A DNA stretch of 64,000 bases, taken from contig CAWDBL010000021.1 of NCBI GenBank assembly GCA_963800505.1, positions 62,001 to 126,000 on the forward strand, written 5' to 3'. The stretch is from Fodinibacter sp963800505 (lineage in GTDB: Bacteria; Actinomycetota; Actinomycetes; Actinomycetales; Dermatophilaceae). Below, in pieces: positions 60,304-64,000 of this stretch (its first letter is position 1; each line of letters starts with the position of its first letter). The notes beneath the pieces are model-generated. The model made no database searches, was not told the DNA's origin, and saw nothing but the letters and a program-made list of their open reading frames with translations. Position numbers and translations under genes: made by a program.

Positions 60304-62980
60304 ATGACTGAGCAGCCCCCGGTCGAGACCGACCGCACGGAGCCGATCGACCTCAACACCGAGATGCAGCGGTCGTACATCGAGTACGCCATGAGCGTCA
60401 TCGTCAGCCGGGCCCTGCCCGACGTGCGCGACGGCCTGAAGCCCGTGCACCGCCGCGTCGTCTATGCCATGTACGACGGTGGCTACCGGCCCGACCGCGG
60501 CTTCAACAAGTGCAGCCGCGTCGTCGGTGAGGTGATGGGTGCCTACCACCCGCACGGTGACCAGTCGATCTACGACGCCCTGGTGCGCCTCGTGCAGGAC
60601 TGGAGCCTGCGCTACCCGCTGGTGCAGGGGCAGGGCAACTTCGGCAGCCCGGGCGACGACCCGGCCGCCGCCCCCCGCTACACGGAGTGCCGGATGGCGC
60701 CGCTCGCCATGGAGATGGTGCGCGACATCGACGAGGAGACCGTCGACTTCCGCCCCAACTACGACGGCAAGACGCTCGAGCCCGACGTGCTGCCGAGCCG
60801 CTTCCCGAACCTCCTCGTCAACGGCTCATCCGGCATCGCGGTCGGCATGGCCACCCAGATCCCGCCGCACAACCTGCGCGAGGTGGCCGCGGCCGCCCAG
60901 TGGGTGCTGGCGCACCCGGAGGCCAACCGCGAGGAGACCCTCGAGGCCGTGATGCGCGAGATCAAGGGCCCGGACTTCCCGACCGGCGCGCTGATCATGG
61001 GCACCCGCGGCATCGAGGACGCCTACCGCACCGGCCGTGGCTCGATCATCATGCGCGCGGTCGTCGAGGTCGAGGAGATCCAGAACCGGCAGTGCCTCGT
61101 CGTCACCGAGCTGCCCTACCAGGTCAACCCCGACTCCCTCGCCCAGAAGATCGCCGAGCACGTCAAGGACGGGCGCCTGTCCGGCATCGCCGACATCCGC
61201 GACGAGACCTCGGGCCGCACCGGCCAGCGCCTCGTCATCGTGCTCAAGCGCGATGCCGTCGCCAAGGTCGTGCTCAACAACCTGTTCAAGCACACCCAGC
61301 TGCAGACCAACTTCGGCGCCAACATGCTGGCGCTGGTCGACGGCGTGCCGCGCACCCTGCCGATCGACGCGTTCATCCGCTACTGGGTCGAGCACCAGCT
61401 CGACGTCATCCAGCGCCGCACCGCCTACCGGCTGCGCAAGGCCGAGGAGCGCATCCACATCCTGCGCGGCCTGCTCAAGGCGCTCGACGCGCTCGACGAG
61501 GTCATCGCGCTGATCCGCCGCTCGCCCACCGTCGACGAGGCGCGCATCGGGCCTGATGCAGCTGCTCGAGATCGACGAGGTGCAGGCGCAGGCCATCCTC
61601 GACATGCAGCTGCGCCGGCTGGCCGCCCTGGAGCGGCAGAAGATCATCGACGACCACGACGAGCTCGAGGCGATGATCGTCGACTTCACCGACATCCTCG
61701 CCAAGCCGGGTCGCCAGCGCGACATCGTCTCCGAGGAGCTCGCCGAGATCGTGCGGAAGTTCGGCGACGACCGGCGCTCGCACATCATGCCGTTCGACGG
61801 TGACATGTCGATGGAGGACCTCATCCCCGAGGAGGACGTCGTCGTCACGATCACCCGTGGTGGCTACGCCAAGCGCACCCGGGTCGACGCCTACCGCTCG
61901 CAGCGGCGCGGCGGCAAGGGCGTGCGCGGCGCGACGCTGCGCGGCGAGGACATGGTCGACCACTTCTTCACCACCACCTCCCACCACTGGCTGCTCTTCT
62001 TCACCAACCTCGGCCGCGTCTACCGCGCCAAGGCCTACGAGCTGCCGGATGCCGGCCGCGACGGCAAGGGCCAGCACGTCGCCAACGTGATGGCGTTCCA
62101 GCCGGGCGAACAGATCGCCCAGGTGCTCGCGGTGCGCGACTACGCGTCGGCGGCCTACCTGGTGCTCGCCACCAAGGCGGGGCTGGTCAAGAAGACGCGG
62201 CTGGGTGAGTACGACAGCCCGCGCAGCGGCGGCCTGATCGCCATCAACCTGCGCGACGGCGACGAGCTGGTCGGCGCCGGCCTGGCCGAGTCGACCGACG
62301 ACCTGCTGCTGGTCTCGCGCAAGGGCCAGTCGGTGCGATTCCACGCCGACGACGCCACGCTGCGCCCGATGGGCCGCTCGACCTCGGGCGTCACCGGCAT
62401 GCGGTTCCGCGACGGTGACTCGATGCTGGCGATGTCGGTCGTGCACGAGGGCACCGATCCCGACGTGTTCGTGGTGTTCGAGTCGGGCCTGGCCAAGCGC
62501 TCGAAGGTCTCGGAGTGGAACGTCAAGGGCCGCGCCATCTACGGCGTCGCCGTGGCCAAGCTGTCCGACAAGGGTGGCGACCTGGTCGGGGCGCTGACCG
62601 TCGACGAGGACGACGAGGTGCTGGTGATCTTCGAGAAGGGCAACGTCGTGCGCTCGCGGGTCGACGAGGTGCGCCTCACCGGCCGCAACACGATGGGCGT
62701 GCAGTTCGCCAAGGCCGGCAAGAACGACGCGATCGTCGGCATCGCGCTCAACCCCGAGCGCGCGGTCGAGGAGGCCGTCGAGGCGGTGGAGGCCGCGGAG
62801 GGCGACGAGGCCACGGACGTGGGCGGGGACGTGGGCGGGGACGTGACAGACACGGCATCCGACGTTGTCGCTGGTGACGATCACGTCTCGGGTTCTGGGC
62901 CCGCCGGGTCAGGTGTCGCAGTCGAGGGCGACGATGCCGTACCGTCGGTGGACGACGAGGACGAAGGAGGTCGTGAGTGA
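60304..62980 (+). CDS. gyrA: DNA gyrase subunit A, frame break in middle
   Basis: DNA cleavage-reunion subunit. ATG 60304. Quinolone-resistance region GAYHPHGDQSIYDALVRL, catalytic Tyr within RYTECRMAPLAMEM. The frame breaks at GGGCC, 61549-61553: removing one G restores DEARIGLMQLLEIDEVQAQA. The C-terminal beta-propeller follows with GyrA-box QRRGGKGV at about 61910. Stop 62978-62980. An essential gene cannot really be broken here, so this is almost certainly a base-call error. Confidence 0.95.
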
Positions 62981-63684
62981 GCACCGCAGAGAACGCGGGG
63001 CGCCAGGTGCGCCCGCCCTCGGCCTCCTCTGGTTCCGCCCGTCGTGCTCCCTATGCCGATGGTGGTTCCGCGGGGGGACGGGGCGCTGAGGGCAGCGACA
63101 ACACGATGGGCCGGATGGCCGACGGCGACGCCGGCTCCGGCAGTGTTCCCACGACCCCGGTGCCCGTGACGCGCGCGCCCGCGGCGCGCACCTCGCCGGC
63201 GGCCCCGCCGCCTGCTCCCTCCGGGGCTCCGGCGGCCCCTGCGGCTCCGGCCACGGTGGTCACCTCCGGTCAGCCGTCGTCAGCGCCGGCCGCTCCGAAG
63301 TCCGCGCCCCGCCCGGCCGCGGCGCGCCGCGTGCGCCTCACGGTCTCGCGGGTCGACCCGTGGTCGGCCATGAAGATCGCGTTCCTGCTGTCGGTCGCCC
63401 TCGGCATTGCCGGCGTCGTCATGGTCTTCGTGCTGTGGACGATCCTGGCCGGTATGGGCGTCTTCGACCAGATCAACGGCATCGTCGGCCAGGTCGTGCA
63501 GGACGGCCAGCAGCGCTTCGACATCATGGACTTCGTCGGCCTCGGCCGGGTGGTCTCGCTGTCGATCGTGATCGCGGTGATCGACGTGATCCTGGTGACC
63601 GCCATCGCCACCCTCGCCGCGTTCCTCTACAACGTGTCGAGCGCCCTGGTCGGCGGCGTGCAGCTCACCCTCACCGACGACTGA
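62977..63684 (+). CDS. DUF3566 membrane protein
   Basis: 235 aa; GTG start overlaps the gyrA stop (GTGA), AAGGAGG upstream. N-terminal 120 residues Pro/Ala-rich, disordered, cytoplasmic. Two membrane helices: AFLLSVALGIAGVVMVFVLW and VVSLSIVIAVIDVILVTAIA, then ALVGGVQLTLTDD. Actinobacteria-specific; function unknown, conserved behind gyrA. Confidence 0.9.
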   Translation: MSTAENAGRQVRPPSASSGSARRAPYADGGSAGGRGAEGSDNTMGRMADGDAGSGSVPTTPVPVTRAPAARTSPAAPPPAPSGAPAAPAAPATVVTSGQPSSAPAAPKSAPRPAAARRVRLTVSRVDPWSAMKIAFLLSVALGIAGVVMVFVLWTILAGMGVFDQINGIVGQVVQDGQQRFDIMDFVGLGRVVSLSIVIAVIDVILVTAIATLAAFLYNVSSALVGGVQLTLTDD

Positions 63685-63713
63685 CCGAGCGACCTGACGG
63701 CATCCGGGCCGTT

Positions 63714-63743
63714 TTGAGTGCGGGTGCCGTGGTGGGGTAACCT
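63714..63743 (+). promoter_or_regulatory. Promoter of tRNA-Ile
   Basis: TTGAGT (63714-63719) and TAACCT (63738-63743), 18-base spacer, 48 bp before the tRNA. Resembles the housekeeping consensus. Confidence 0.55.
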
Positions 63744-63791
63744 CGTGCACCGTGCCACCCTCCGCGGGTGGCGCAACCGATCGCGGTGAAC

Positions 63792-63868
63792 GGGCCTATA
63801 GCTCAGACGGTTAGAGCGCTTCCCTGATAAGGAAGAGGCCACAGGTTCAAGTCCTGTTAGGCCCACCA
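63792..63868 (+). tRNA. tRNA-Ile (GAT anticodon)
   Basis: 77 bases including encoded CCA. Acceptor arms GGGCCTA (63792) and TAGGCCC (63858) pair; D-arm GCTCAGACGGTTAGAGC; anticodon loop CTGATAA; T-arm ACAGGTTCAAGTCCTGT. The anticodon GAT reads AUC/AUU. Standard position after gyrA. Confidence 0.95.
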
Positions 63869-63900
63869 CCCGATCCTCACTCCCAAGGTGGTGAACCCCC

Positions 63901-64000
63901 GTGAAGAAGATCCTTCTCCTCGTCGCAACGGCCGTCGGCGCGCTCGCGATCCAGAAGCAGATCGCGGCCAAGAAGGCCGAGAACCAGCTCTGGGCCGAGG
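63901..64000 (+). CDS. DLW-39-family small protein (C-terminus beyond window)
   Basis: GTG 63901: MKKILLLVATAVGALAIQKQ, then an Ala/Lys helix and LWAE at the window edge. This is the start of the small actinobacterial DLW-39 protein that characteristically follows gyrA, DUF3566 and tRNA-Ile. Function unknown. About 33 residues are visible. Confidence 0.75.
   Translation, partial: MKKILLLVATAVGALAIQKQIAAKKAENQLWAE

Noticed and set aside
61545..61560. Programmed frameshift in gyrA
   Set aside because: No slippery sequence or known precedent; same insertion pattern in six other places makes base-call error far likelier.

Overview
The window is the replication-origin region of a high-GC actinobacterium. 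GC content is very high, Asp and Glu codons almost always end in C or G, GTG starts are common, and the core gene order is the classic actinobacterial one. That order is rpmH-rnpA-yidD-yidC-jag-rsmG-parA-parB and trxA-trxB-sigM-murJ on one side, and dnaA-dnaN-gnd-recF-DUF721-gyrB-gyrA-DUF3566-tRNA-Ile-DLW39 on the other. An early ino1 behind a PadR regulator and a DUF3566-tRNA-Ile-DLW39 tail suggest Micrococcales, possibly an Intrasporangiaceae-like lineage. The lineage is inferred, not proven.

Layout. 1-6604: radA (cut by the window edge), the rpsF-ssb-rpsR-rplI operon, a membrane glycosyltransferase and a class A penicillin-binding protein, all on the minus strand. 6835-10176: padR and ino1, a secreted OmpA-like gene with broken frames, and a lipoprotein. 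10194-14235 (minus): FHA protein, PP2C phosphatase, small unknown protein, CCA-adding enzyme. 14323-21851 (plus): NUDIX, murJ, pseudokinase, sigM, anti-sigma candidate, trxB and trxA behind a sigmaR/SigH-type promoter. 22109-29702 (minus): parB, parA, a 1.5 kb partition/centromere region (five parS sites lie within 2.4 kb), rsmG, jag, yidC, yidD, rnpA, rpmH. 30091-36522: dnaA, oriC (31666-32388), dnaN, gnd, recF, DUF721.

36523-58051 is about 21.5 kb that interrupts the usual DUF721-gyrB neighbourhood. It starts with four small genes (DUF1801, a TetR regulator with its divergent deazaflavin-oxidoreductase target, an enoyl-CoA hydratase). A complete phenol/catechol meta-cleavage module follows (39431-54170): ferredoxin, catechol 2,3-dioxygenase, a multicomponent phenol hydroxylase (L, M, N, O, P), two IclR regulators, and the lower pathway through the oxalocrotonate branch (dehydrogenase, tautomerase, decarboxylase, hydratase, aldolase, acylating acetaldehyde dehydrogenase). 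The genes would take phenol to catechol, 2-hydroxymuconic semialdehyde, and finally pyruvate plus acetyl-CoA. Three copies of the inverted repeat GTTCC-N7-GGAAC sit at the upstream ends of the two catabolic blocks and at the divergent iclR pair, a probable shared operator. After the module come a thermolysin-family protease whose C-terminus looks like a fused emfourin-type inhibitor, a thioesterase, an acetyltransferase and a lipoprotein. The core then resumes with gyrB, gyrA, DUF3566, tRNA-Ile and DLW-39.

Two cautions apply. Seven reading-frame breaks, all of the extra-base type, occur in otherwise intact genes including gyrA. They look mainly like base-insertion errors in the assembly, so affected genes are annotated as single genes across the break. 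The window also holds several intergenic inverted-repeat families and a strongly over-represented octamer (GGATGCCG), none of which is explained by the genes.
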